The notes under the pieces were generated by a model. That model did no database searches, had not been told where the DNA came from, and was given only the letters and a program-made list of their open reading frames with translations. A stretch of DNA of 64,000 bases from Clostridia bacterium (GTDB lineage: Bacteria; Bacillota; Clostridia; Monoglobales; Monoglobaceae), in assembly GCA_017397725.1 (NCBI GenBank), contig JAFQIA010000028.1:1-64000 (forward strand). Direction: 5' to 3'. Below are positions 1 through 7,665 of the stretch, piece after piece. The stretch's first letter is position 1, and each line of letters begins with the position of its first letter. Both the position numbers and the translations under genes were made by a program.

Positions 1-438
1 CATATTCAAAAGTCCGGTCTGGTCCGGATAGTACATAAAGTACCACATCAGCATTGCTGCAATTCCGGGAATGACTGCCGGTATGTAGGTAAGCACGCGA
101 AATCCGCTCTTGAAATGCACGATTTCATTGATCATAATCGCAATGAACAGCGGCGGCAAAAATCCAATCACCAAGGACCAGAATACATACTGGACAGTAT
201 TCCAGAGCATGGGCAGGAACTGGGTATGGCTCAATACCTTGATGTAGTTCTCCAAACCACAAAAATCTTTTACCGTATACGCTTTCATATTGAAGAACGA
301 CCATACACCGCCCATGACTGTGGGACGCCATACAAACAGGTACAGAATCACCAGCATCGGCAGCATCAAAACCCACGCATCCAGTTCGTTGCGGAGCTTG
401 GCTCTTCTTCTTATCTTATTTACGGGTGCTGCTTTCAT
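1..438 (-). CDS. ABC sugar transporter permease, MalF/LplB type (partial, cut by left edge)
   Basis: The reading frame is open from an ATG at 438 to the window edge, giving 146 codons of N-terminal sequence. It starts MKAAPVNKIRRRAKLRNELD, then a membrane segment (about residues 22-42), then the short extracytoplasmic stretch and further membrane segments (about 88-106 and 124-142) typical of binding-protein-dependent sugar permeases of the MalF/LplB group. A ribosome site GGAGGAAGAGG lies just before the start. It follows the SGNH esterase gene by 18 bp, so both are probably co-transcribed from the promoter at 1183-1245. The likely partner is the solute-binding lipoprotein at 10659-12065, whose gene is in another operon with the same operator. 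Family assignment rests on hydropathy pattern and N-terminal resemblance; the EAA loop is outside the window. Confidence 0.85.
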   Translation of the reverse strand, partial: MKAAPVNKIRRRAKLRNELDAWVLMLPMLVILYLFVWRPTVMGGVWSFFNMKAYTVKDFCGLENYIKVLSHTQFLPMLWNTVQYVFWSLVIGFLPPLFIAIMINEIVHFKSGFRVLTYIPAVIPGIAAMLMWYFMYYPDQTGLLNM

Positions 439-456
439 TCCCTCTTCCTCCGTTTC

Positions 457-1083
457 CTATATTGTTTGAAAGGCTTTCATCCATTCCCGCGCAAGTAACT
501 CATTGCCCATAGGGGTGGGATGTACGCCATCTCTCAGCCAATAATCAGCAGGTGCCAGTTTTTCTGCCTCATGAAACTTTTCCTGCAACGGCACAAAGGT
601 CAGTCCGTACTTTTCACAGATTTCCTTGACTTTTTGGGCACGCTTGGGAACCTCCGTCTGAAAGTATTCCCAATGCTCTTCGGTTTCGCATCCCTTGAGC
701 ACAAAGGGCTCCATCAGGATGATTTTTGTTTCGGGGAGTTTTTCCCGTACCTCCTGAATCAAGAGGTCATAGACCAGTCCGTATTTTTCGGCATCCACCC
801 CGTTGGGGTTTTCATGAATTTCGTGCCACACATCGTTGACACCAATCAGGATACTAAGAATGTCTGGCTTGATATTCAAAAGATCCTTTTTCATTCTTGC
901 ATACAAATCCACAATGCGATTGCCGCCGATGCCTCGATTCACAAATTCGTATTCGCCCGGTTGGTCCATCCCCAATCGTCCACTAATCATAGTTGCGTAG
1001 CTTTGTCCTACATACCATTCCACGTTCAGCAAACATCTGCCTGCATCGGTGATAGAATCTCCTTGAAATAAAATCCGTTTCAT
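457..1083 (-). CDS. SGNH/GDSL-family esterase or acetylhydrolase
   Basis: A 208-residue cytoplasmic (no signal peptide) SGNH hydrolase. Block I reads GDSIT near residue 8 with the nucleophilic serine, block III reads IGVND around residue 80, and the catalytic Asp-His pair is in DGVHP near residue 185. Such proteins remove acetyl or other acyl groups from sugars. In this context (GH38 mannosidase, sugar ABC transporter) deacetylation of an imported oligosaccharide is a reasonable inference. The start at 1083 is chosen because AAGGAGG lies at proper spacing. An upstream in-frame ATG at 1161 lacks a ribosome site. The gene has its own promoter with the shared AraC-type operator, although the preceding gene at 1262 is on the same strand. 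Confidence 0.85.
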   Translation of the reverse strand: MKRILFQGDSITDAGRCLLNVEWYVGQSYATMISGRLGMDQPGEYEFVNRGIGGNRIVDLYARMKKDLLNIKPDILSILIGVNDVWHEIHENPNGVDAEKYGLVYDLLIQEVREKLPETKIILMEPFVLKGCETEEHWEYFQTEVPKRAQKVKEICEKYGLTFVPLQEKFHEAEKLAPADYWLRDGVHPTPMGNELLAREWMKAFQTI

Positions 1084-1111
1084 CTTTTTATTTTCCTCCT
1101 TGAATGTCCTC

Positions 1112-1132
1112 GGGGCGGACATGGTCCGCCCC
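1112..1132 (-). other. GC-rich hairpin in the 5' untranslated region of the SGNH gene
   Basis: A perfect 9-bp inverted repeat (GGGGCGGAC / GTCCGCCCC, loop of 3) lies in an otherwise AT-rich leader, about 30 bases before the esterase start. On the coding strand there is no T run behind it, so it is not a terminator for that operon. On the plus strand a TTTT follows, but no plus-strand gene ends here. It may stabilise the mRNA 5' end. Confidence 0.5.
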
Positions 1133-1182
1133 TTTTGCCAAAATTTTCTTTTTGCGTTCATTTCTCACAAAATTATACCTTT

Positions 1183-1245
1183 AGTATAACAGTTTTATAG
1201 CTATTTTTCCATAAAAATATTGACAAACAATAGAAGAATATTGAC
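1183..1245 (-). promoter_or_regulatory. Activator-type promoter with two direct-repeat operator half-sites (SGNH-permease operon)
   Basis: Read on the plus strand, the half-site AATATTGAC occurs at 216-224 and again at 237-245, starts exactly 21 bp apart (two helical turns). A TATACT -10 box for the minus strand lies at 188-183, 27 bp from the nearer half-site. No good -35 hexamer is present, as expected for a promoter needing an activator. The same layout occurs at 30294-30356 and, more loosely, at 8794-8856. The conserved TTTATGGAAA next to the near half-site is shared with the 30.3 kb promoter. Confidence 0.75.
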
Positions 1246-1261
1246 TCTTTTTGGTCAGAAA

Positions 1262-2488
1262 TCACATTTTATCCTGTACTAACTCTATACTCCGCCCTGT
1301 TTGTCTTGACTTTTCCGCAGAGAATACAGCCTTATGGGCTTTTAACAACCATGGATCCTGATGCTTCTCATTTTCATTAAGAAGTTTTGCAAAGTGTTCC
1401 ATCAATCCGCCGTCACCGCCGCAATGTTTGGTTCCGTCGTGGGTGATATGAAAGGTTTCCTCGCTCATATCGGAGAATCTTTTCAGCACCAAAACTCCCG
1501 ATTCCATACAACCGCCAACTTCACCTTTAGAACCCATAATCTTTATAGTTCTGGTGTTATCTCTGGAAAATGCCGATACCGTAAACACAGCAGTAACGCC
1601 GTTTTCAAACTCAACACTGGCAACCTGATGGTCACAAACATCGTTATCGCACCGATACACACATCTGCCGTAAGGATTGGTTTTTAACGCCTCAATAATC
1701 GCTTTATCTGTATCCTCGCATTCAAACTTATGGACAAAGTATCTTGCCTGTCCTTTTGTGTATAAATCTACGGCATTATAAACACAAGTTTCGCTATACT
1801 GACAACCATCCGTGCATCTCAATGGAACGTCTTTGGGTGCATTCTCTTTCTTGAAGAACTGGTTACTACCATAGGAAGATACTTTTTTACACTCTGCATC
1901 AATGAGATAGAACAACAAATCGAAATCATGGCAGGACTTTGCCACAATCAACGGAGAGGACTTTGCCTCATTGTTCCACGGTCCACGCACATAAGAGTGG
2001 GCGTGATGCCAAAAGCCTTCATTTTCATTCAGTTGCATGGTGATGATGTCGCCAATTTCTCCACTTTTAATGATTTCCTTGATTTTTTGTATGAATGGTG
2101 TATACCGAAGAACAAACCCTGTGGTAAATACCTTGTCATAACCGTCGACAATCTTTTCCAGTTCCAACAGTTCTTCGTAAGTAGTGGCAATGGGTTTTTC
2201 AAGCAAGATATGATATCCGCACTCCACCGCAAGGCGAGTCGGTTCCAAATGCATTTTATCCTGGGTACAAATCATCACACTATCTGCAAGCTTTCCCTTG
2301 CTGAAGAGTTCTTTGTAATCACAGAAACACATATCGTCCGCAATATCATAGTCTTTCTTGAATTGATTGCGCTTTTGTTCGTCCGGCTCTGCGACGCCAA
2401 CAATTTTTAATATTCCCTTTTCCTTGATGTATGGTGCGTAACAATCCTTACCGCGACCGCCTGCACCCACTATGATACATGTTTTCAT
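1262..2488 (-). CDS. Gfo/Idh/MocA-family oxidoreductase (NAD(P)-dependent sugar dehydrogenase), third copy
   Basis: A 408-residue protein with an N-terminal Rossmann nucleotide-binding site (VGAGGRG, residues 7-13) and the EKP signature (HILLEKPIAT, about residues 93-102) in which the lysine is catalytic in this family. It is longer than the common 330-380 residues because of a Cys-rich insertion around residues 225-290 (RCTDGCQYSETC and YRCDNDVCDH), which may bind a metal. Members oxidise or reduce sugar or cyclitol hydroxyls, often via 3-keto sugars. It is the last gene of the glycyl-radical operon, 18 bp after the FAD oxidoreductase, with a GGAG ribosome site. Substrate unknown. Confidence 0.88.
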   Translation of the reverse strand: MKTCIIVGAGGRGKDCYAPYIKEKGILKIVGVAEPDEQKRNQFKKDYDIADDMCFCDYKELFSKGKLADSVMICTQDKMHLEPTRLAVECGYHILLEKPIATTYEELLELEKIVDGYDKVFTTGFVLRYTPFIQKIKEIIKSGEIGDIITMQLNENEGFWHHAHSYVRGPWNNEAKSSPLIVAKSCHDFDLLFYLIDAECKKVSSYGSNQFFKKENAPKDVPLRCTDGCQYSETCVYNAVDLYTKGQARYFVHKFECEDTDKAIIEALKTNPYGRCVYRCDNDVCDHQVASVEFENGVTAVFTVSAFSRDNTRTIKIMGSKGEVGGCMESGVLVLKRFSDMSEETFHITHDGTKHCGGDGGLMEHFAKLLNENEKHQDPWLLKAHKAVFSAEKSRQTGRSIELVQDKM

Positions 2489-2506
2489 ATTTTTTCTCCA
2501 AGATTA

Positions 2507-3676
2507 TCAGTTTACTCTTATCTGTTCTATGTTGATTTCTGAAATCTTTTGATTCTTTACGGCAATTTGAGCTGCTGCCCGTCCTGCAACCTCTCCGGTC
2601 AATGCACAGGTGGGTATGACTCTGGCAACCTCCCATCCGTCACCCTGCGGTGCAGAAATGATTCTTCCTGCTGCAAGAAGATTGGGGAAGCTTTCGTTAT
2701 ACAATGAACCAAAAGGAATCTGATAATGCTTGCCTTCTCCGCCCGCACGAAAATCGCCGCAATTACCAATAGAATCTGCAAAGGTTTCTCCATCAATTCC
2801 ACGAAAATCTGTTTTTCCCACAATTCTTCTTATGGTTCGGAACTGGGGCATGGTGGGAAGTGTCATCACATCAAAAGTGTTTTTATCCCTTTGGGAAAAT
2901 TTTTGAAGAAGATTCTTTTTCCCCGCAATTACATAGTCGGTGATATCCTCACAGGATACTCCGGTAAGGAGCCGCATCCCTTGAGGATGTCCGTTCCCAT
3001 ACATATCGCTGCCGGTATTGATCCATTTTCGGAATACGCAGGTGTTTTTGTTTTTCACAAGTTCCTCTGCCATGCTCGTATCGTAATAGTGGGCAATGTA
3101 GGTCATAAAGTTTTCACCCACAACGGTAGGAACTCCTGCGCGGTGCATCACCGATGCATCACCAGTGGCATCAATAACAACCTTTGCGGCGAAAAATTCT
3201 CTTCCGTTTACACTTTCTACGATAACACCCTCACAGACATTGCCGTTCATCACCGGATAAGTCGCAAGAGAATCAAAGCGTATTTGCACGCCATTCTCTA
3301 TCACAAATCCATCCAATGCGGCTGAAAAAACCGTAGGAGAGAAATAGGTGGAATATCTTTGATTATTCGGTTTGTTTCCACTTCTTCCTCCCCATGTTTC
3401 GGGCAGGTTATCAAAACAATATTTCGCAGAAAGCTTGATCAGTTCCTCCGCAATCCCGTGAATCATCTGCTTTCCCTCACCGTCGCAAAGAGGCTCATAC
3501 CAAGAAATCAATCCACCGGTTGCAAGACCCCCAAGGTTGATCTGTTTTTCAAGTAGCAACACACTTGCACCGGCTCTTGCAGCGGAAACCGAAGCTGCCA
3601 CTCCGGCAATTCCGCCGCCAACAACAATCACATCATAAGAACCTTTGAAAACAGGATCCATACCTCGCATATCCAT
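2507..3676 (-). CDS. FAD-dependent oxidoreductase (FAD_oxidored family)
   Basis: A 390-residue protein with an N-terminal dinucleotide-binding motif VIVVGGGIAGVAAS (about residues 14-27) followed by the E of LLLEK that contacts the ribose. An ATGDASV motif lies in the middle, and the C-terminal AAGRIISAPQGD region resembles the FAD closure of this family. These enzymes resemble the fumarate reductase/thiazole synthase fold; most carbohydrate-operon members have no known substrate. The start at 3676 has GGAGGG 7 bases upstream and lies one base after the stop of the glycyl-radical enzyme gene, so translation is probably coupled. Upstream in-frame residues lie inside that gene and are rejected. 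No signal peptide: cytoplasmic. Confidence 0.88.
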   Translation of the reverse strand: MDMRGMDPVFKGSYDVIVVGGGIAGVAASVSAARAGASVLLLEKQINLGGLATGGLISWYEPLCDGEGKQMIHGIAEELIKLSAKYCFDNLPETWGGRSGNKPNNQRYSTYFSPTVFSAALDGFVIENGVQIRFDSLATYPVMNGNVCEGVIVESVNGREFFAAKVVIDATGDASVMHRAGVPTVVGENFMTYIAHYYDTSMAEELVKNKNTCVFRKWINTGSDMYGNGHPQGMRLLTGVSCEDITDYVIAGKKNLLQKFSQRDKNTFDVMTLPTMPQFRTIRRIVGKTDFRGIDGETFADSIGNCGDFRAGGEGKHYQIPFGSLYNESFPNLLAAGRIISAPQGDGWEVARVIPTCALTGEVAGRAAAQIAVKNQKISEINIEQIRVN

Positions 3677-3677
3677 C

Positions 3678-5894
3678 TTAAATTCCCTCCAAAAATCTGT
3701 CGACCACCAGCTGACGGAATTCCGGTGAAAGACTTGCAAAATATGCAGTAAAGCCGGTAACGCGCACAACCAAATCCGGATGCTTGCTGGGGTCTTGATG
3801 TGCCTCTAAAAGCTTTTCCTTATCCAACACATTGATGTTAATCAAGGTACCGCCTTGCTTGAAGTGAGTTTCAATCAGGTTGAGGATGACATCGACACCC
3901 TTTTCATCCAAAGCAATTTGAGGGTCAAATTCAATCTGCAAGGGTGCTGCGTTGCCGTATCCGCATTGAATAGAAGCGATGCCGTTAGACTGCGCAGTAG
4001 GCGCACCATCTTTCCGGAATCCGGGAACAGGGTTTGCACCATGGGAAATGGGTTCGCCTTTTCTTCTTCCATTGGGGGTAGCACCGACGGTTGCACCATA
4101 TTCAATGGCTCTTGCCCAGCTGAACCATCCGGGGATAAGCTGTCTGCCCTCCGGCATTTTCTGCCCCTTAATCGCTTTCACCCAGCTATCAGTCAGTCGC
4201 TTTGCCCAAGCATCGGATACCGTACCACCCTGACAATATTTAGGCGCACTCTGCATCATCGCATGGATACGCTCATTGGCAAAGTTATCATCCAACGCTT
4301 CGTATAACTGATCCCAAGAGAGCAATTTTTCATTGACAATTCTGGTTTCAATCGCACCAAAGGAATCTGCAACAATCGCAAGTCCCGCTCCGTCAATACC
4401 AACGGTATAGAGCTCTGCACACTGAGAAATATCCAGACCCTTTTCGATGGTATTTTTCATAAACAGATTCATAATCAGTTCCGGAGTAACCTCCCATTGA
4501 TGCTCGATATGAAGATTGATACCTGCAGCGGTTACCTCAATTGCCTTTTTCAGGTGTTCTTCATAGAGTTCAAACAATCGGTCAATCGACTTGTTTTCCT
4601 CTTCTTTCATATCTTTCAAGGCTTCATCCAACACCTTGGCGATATTGATTTTTACCACATCGTTCATGGGGAACTCTTTTCCCGGAACGCACATCCAGTT
4701 ACAGCCAACCGCCACACGTTCTCTTGCGGTTTTCTTATCAATGCCCTCATTTTTCATATAGCCTTCGCAAAGAGAGGCATCGTTACAGAATCTGGGCCAT
4801 CCATTTTTGTTTTTACAAAGATAGTAAACTGCTTTTTTCATAAAGTTCTTATCGCAGTTTTCATGCCAGCGAACGGTCAGATTGCAGGCAATATCAATGC
4901 TGTCTGCCGCATCCAAAACCAAATAAGACAAGTGATTGGTCAAATCTCTGTCATTTTCATCGACGCCGGAAAGCTGATAGAAATGAGGATCAATCAAAAG
5001 CAAATTAGCAATCAAAAACTTTGCGGTTTCATCATCCAAAATGCCCGCCTTGACATCTCTTTCATAATAGGGATAAAGCAGAACATCCAGCGGAAAACCG
5101 GAACCGTCACGGGTATAAATTCTCGATGCACAGTTACGGAATGCCGTCCATTGACAAACCTCGTGGAAGGTTTTGGGCGGATCATATTTTACATTTTCAC
5201 ACGCCTGACACATGGTCTCCAGATTCTTTTTGATTTCCGGATTGGTTTCGCCGGCGATCATTTCCTTAATCTTGTCGATATGCCGCTGAATGAAGTCCAT
5301 AATGGCAAGGATGCAACGCTCCTCTGCATCGTAAAAATCCTTTTTATCAGTATTGATTTCTCTGTACTTTCTTACTTTTTCCAAAAGTCCGCCCCAGCCC
5401 AATTCAAAACCAATGGTAAAATCACAGGTCAAGTGGGAGTCACTATCAATACCGGTCACAATGTTATATTTTTTCTGCAAGGGTTTTAAGTCATCATAAG
5501 GGAAGCGTTGTTCGTCCCAACGCTTGCTCCACTGACTGGTAACACCTTTCATCAATTCCATCGTTTTGGGCTTTTTCTTCAGCCATTCAGGAAGAAAATG
5601 CACATCACCACGGTAGTTTACCAACATATCCCGCCATCTTCCACACAGCATTTCATTGGGGTCAACATAAGGCTCGTGGGCATTGATGACTCTCACAAAG
5701 TTCTCACACATACCATCAAAGCCGTAAAAACTTCCATTGGTGCTGTTGTACCATGGTTCTACCTCATAATCCGGAGAAATGGGGACGGTACCAAAATCGT
5801 CGATATTGGTGTAACCCCATTGTTCTTTTTTTATAAGAGTATGTTCAATTTTTGTTTCACGCAAGGCTTTCAGTCGTTCAGCGTACGAATACAT
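3678..5894 (-). CDS. Glycyl-radical enzyme of unknown substrate, noncanonical active site
   Basis: A 738-residue protein of the pyruvate formate-lyase/glycerol dehydratase superfamily. The C-terminal glycyl-radical loop reads RVTGFTAYF with the radical glycine at 714. The thiyl-radical cysteine loop reads VGCNWMCVPGKE with Cys398. In dehydratase-type members this loop is GCVEP-VPGK and the glutamate acts as base; here that position is Trp400 and a second cysteine (402) follows. Length and domain order are normal. The start overlaps the activase gene by 17 bp, so the pair is translationally coupled. Neighbours are three Gfo/Idh oxidoreductases and an FAD oxidoreductase, with no shell-protein genes. 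This points to a sugar-derived substrate, but reaction and substrate cannot be read from the sequence. The gene requires strict anaerobiosis. Confidence 0.93.
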   Translation of the reverse strand: MYSYAERLKALRETKIEHTLIKKEQWGYTNIDDFGTVPISPDYEVEPWYNSTNGSFYGFDGMCENFVRVINAHEPYVDPNEMLCGRWRDMLVNYRGDVHFLPEWLKKKPKTMELMKGVTSQWSKRWDEQRFPYDDLKPLQKKYNIVTGIDSDSHLTCDFTIGFELGWGGLLEKVRKYREINTDKKDFYDAEERCILAIMDFIQRHIDKIKEMIAGETNPEIKKNLETMCQACENVKYDPPKTFHEVCQWTAFRNCASRIYTRDGSGFPLDVLLYPYYERDVKAGILDDETAKFLIANLLLIDPHFYQLSGVDENDRDLTNHLSYLVLDAADSIDIACNLTVRWHENCDKNFMKKAVYYLCKNKNGWPRFCNDASLCEGYMKNEGIDKKTARERVAVGCNWMCVPGKEFPMNDVVKINIAKVLDEALKDMKEEENKSIDRLFELYEEHLKKAIEVTAAGINLHIEHQWEVTPELIMNLFMKNTIEKGLDISQCAELYTVGIDGAGLAIVADSFGAIETRIVNEKLLSWDQLYEALDDNFANERIHAMMQSAPKYCQGGTVSDAWAKRLTDSWVKAIKGQKMPEGRQLIPGWFSWARAIEYGATVGATPNGRRKGEPISHGANPVPGFRKDGAPTAQSNGIASIQCGYGNAAPLQIEFDPQIALDEKGVDVILNLIETHFKQGGTLININVLDKEKLLEAHQDPSKHPDLVVRVTGFTAYFASLSPEFRQLVVDRFLEGI

Positions 5895-6645
5895 AGTGTT
5901 CCAACTCCTTCATATAGTCTTTGGACGGAACCGTAAATTCCGTCTTGGGTTGTCCCAAGGCAACCCGCTTGGATTCACCCAAAGGATGATAAGGCAAAAG
6001 CTCATATTGAATCACATTCTCCAGAGAATGCAGAAATGCAGAAATTTCCTCAATCCCCTGCTCGATTTCCGGAATCACCGGGGTTCTCGCAATGATGGGA
6101 ATGCCAAGGGTGTTCAGCTTGATAAAATGCTCTTTGATAATCTTATTGGATACGCCGGTATGCTTTTTATGAAGGTCATCATCCCAAATCTTCAAATCTG
6201 CCATAACCAAATCCAATTTTTTCAATATTTCCTCATGGTAGGTAATAAGGGATGTCTCTACTGCGCAATGGACCCCTTCTGCTTTCGACTTATCAATCAG
6301 CTCCGATAAAAATTCGGGTTGAGAAAAAGGCTCACCACCTGAAAAGGTAACACCGCCCTCGTTTCCATAGTAATCCTTGTCAAGCAGGATTTGGGAAAGA
6401 ACCTCATCGGTGCTCATTTCTTTCCCGCACGGCACTTTTGCACCGGAAAAGCACCCTTCTTCACACATCCCGCAGCCAATACATTTTTCGGGGTATGCCA
6501 GAATCTGCGGTGGGAATGCGATACATTCCGGATTGTGACACCAATCACAATGGAGTGGACATCCCTTAAAAAAGACAGTGGTACGAAGCCCCGGTCCATC
6601 ATGGACCGAGGCTCTTTGAATATCTGTTACTATTCCTTTAATCAT
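5878..6645 (-). CDS. Glycyl-radical enzyme activating enzyme (radical SAM)
   Basis: A 255-residue radical SAM protein. The cluster motif C-x3-C-x2-C is at Cys29, Cys33 and Cys36 (GCPLHCDWCHN). A ferredoxin-like insertion follows with CIGCGMCEEGC (residues 55-65), enough cysteines for one extra [4Fe-4S] cluster, as in activases of dehydratase-type glycyl-radical enzymes. The GGE motif (FSGGEP) for SAM binding is present. It would cleave S-adenosylmethionine to install the radical on Gly714 of the enzyme encoded next. The start at 6645 (ATGATTAAA) is chosen because it overlaps the stop of the preceding gene; longer in-frame starts lie inside that gene. Confidence 0.93.
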   Translation of the reverse strand: MIKGIVTDIQRASVHDGPGLRTTVFFKGCPLHCDWCHNPECIAFPPQILAYPEKCIGCGMCEEGCFSGAKVPCGKEMSTDEVLSQILLDKDYYGNEGGVTFSGGEPFSQPEFLSELIDKSKAEGVHCAVETSLITYHEEILKKLDLVMADLKIWDDDLHKKHTGVSNKIIKEHFIKLNTLGIPIIARTPVIPEIEQGIEEISAFLHSLENVIQYELLPYHPLGESKRVALGQPKTEFTVPSKDYMKELEHYVFVR

Positions 6646-7648
6646 TGATTTGAATCCGCTTTCCGTTTTCTTCATGAGATTGATATGCTGCAACCATAAA
6701 ATTCACCATATCCACAGCGGCATCAATGCCATAAAGTTCATCCGACGCACCATTCACAACTGCATCCACCCAAGTTGCAACCGGAGTCTTGATGTCAATT
6801 TCCAAATCATCCAAGGAAAGGATTTCCGAGTCCTTGCCTGCAAGACGGAGTTCGGCAGTATCATTACCGCCAAAACGGGCATAATAGGAGCCCTCTGTAC
6901 CATAAACAGCCAACTCAAACACGCTGAGGAGCGGAGATACATAGGTTGCTTCCAACAGTCCCATAGCGCCGTTTTTGAATTTGACATTACAAGACGCGGT
7001 ATCCTCTACCGGCTTGTGAATGGTATCGTAAGCGAATGAGGAGCTGACAGAATCAAACTCACCCATAATATATCTTGCAAGGTAGGTGGAATTAAATCCA
7101 AGATCAATCATAGCACCGCCACCGCTCTTTACAGGGTCATACCAATATTCCGGAAGCATATCCTTGTATCCCTGGTCGTGACCGCACATACAACGGAAAT
7201 AAATAGGCGTTCCTAATGTACCTTCATCCAGCAACTTCTTCGCATAATAAAATTGTTTGATTGCCAGACGGTTGAAAGAAATACAGAATTTGATACCATT
7301 CTTTTTCACTGCATCTCTGATTTCATAAGCATCTTCCATTGAGAAGGAGAGAACCTTCTCGGTGAAGATATGCTTTTTATGTTCAGCGGCAGCAATCAAA
7401 ATCTCTTTGTGGTCTGTGGGGCAAGAGGTGACTAAAACGCCATCTACATCCTCTCTGGACAGCAAAGATTCCAGAGATTCCTCTACGTCAACATTCCATT
7501 CTTCGCCCCAAGCCTTTGCAATTTCGGGATCTTCGTCCCATACGCAAGTCACTTCACAGTCGGGCAGACCTAAAAATTCTTTTAAGTATCTTTGATCGTT
7601 CTGATGGGAATGGGGATGCCATCTGCTGATTAATCCAATTCTAAACAT
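6638..7648 (-). CDS. Gfo/Idh/MocA-family oxidoreductase, second copy
   Basis: A 336-residue cytoplasmic oxidoreductase. The N-terminus FRIGLISRWHPHSHQND is unusual: the common GxGxxG loop is altered, although a family member is clear from the TEKVLS segment (about residue 95-100, in place of the usual EKP) and the GGGAMIDLGFN motif (about 175-185) of the C-terminal alpha/beta domain. The missing proline in EKP and the altered cofactor loop suggest a divergent cofactor or substrate mode. It lies 17 bp after the first Gfo/Idh gene with AGGAGG before its ATG. Its stop overlaps the activase start by 8 bp. It may act on the product or precursor of the glycyl-radical reaction; this is inferred from position only. 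Confidence 0.85.
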   Translation of the reverse strand: MFRIGLISRWHPHSHQNDQRYLKEFLGLPDCEVTCVWDEDPEIAKAWGEEWNVDVEESLESLLSREDVDGVLVTSCPTDHKEILIAAAEHKKHIFTEKVLSFSMEDAYEIRDAVKKNGIKFCISFNRLAIKQFYYAKKLLDEGTLGTPIYFRCMCGHDQGYKDMLPEYWYDPVKSGGGAMIDLGFNSTYLARYIMGEFDSVSSSFAYDTIHKPVEDTASCNVKFKNGAMGLLEATYVSPLLSVFELAVYGTEGSYYARFGGNDTAELRLAGKDSEILSLDDLEIDIKTPVATWVDAVVNGASDELYGIDAAVDMVNFMVAAYQSHEENGKRIQIND

Positions 7649-7665
7649 AAATGATTCCTCCTAAA

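Noticed and set aside
1112..1132. Rho-independent terminator for a plus-strand transcript
   Set aside because: The T run is short and no plus-strand gene ends upstream of it.
1084..1161. Longer version of the SGNH protein starting at 1161
   Set aside because: The extra 26 residues span the GC hairpin, lack a ribosome site and are not part of the hydrolase fold; AAGGAGG precedes the ATG at 1083.
4497..5489. 330-codon plus-strand frame opposite the glycyl-radical enzyme
   Set aside because: Shadow of a strongly conserved gene on the other strand; no ribosome site and no recognisable motif.
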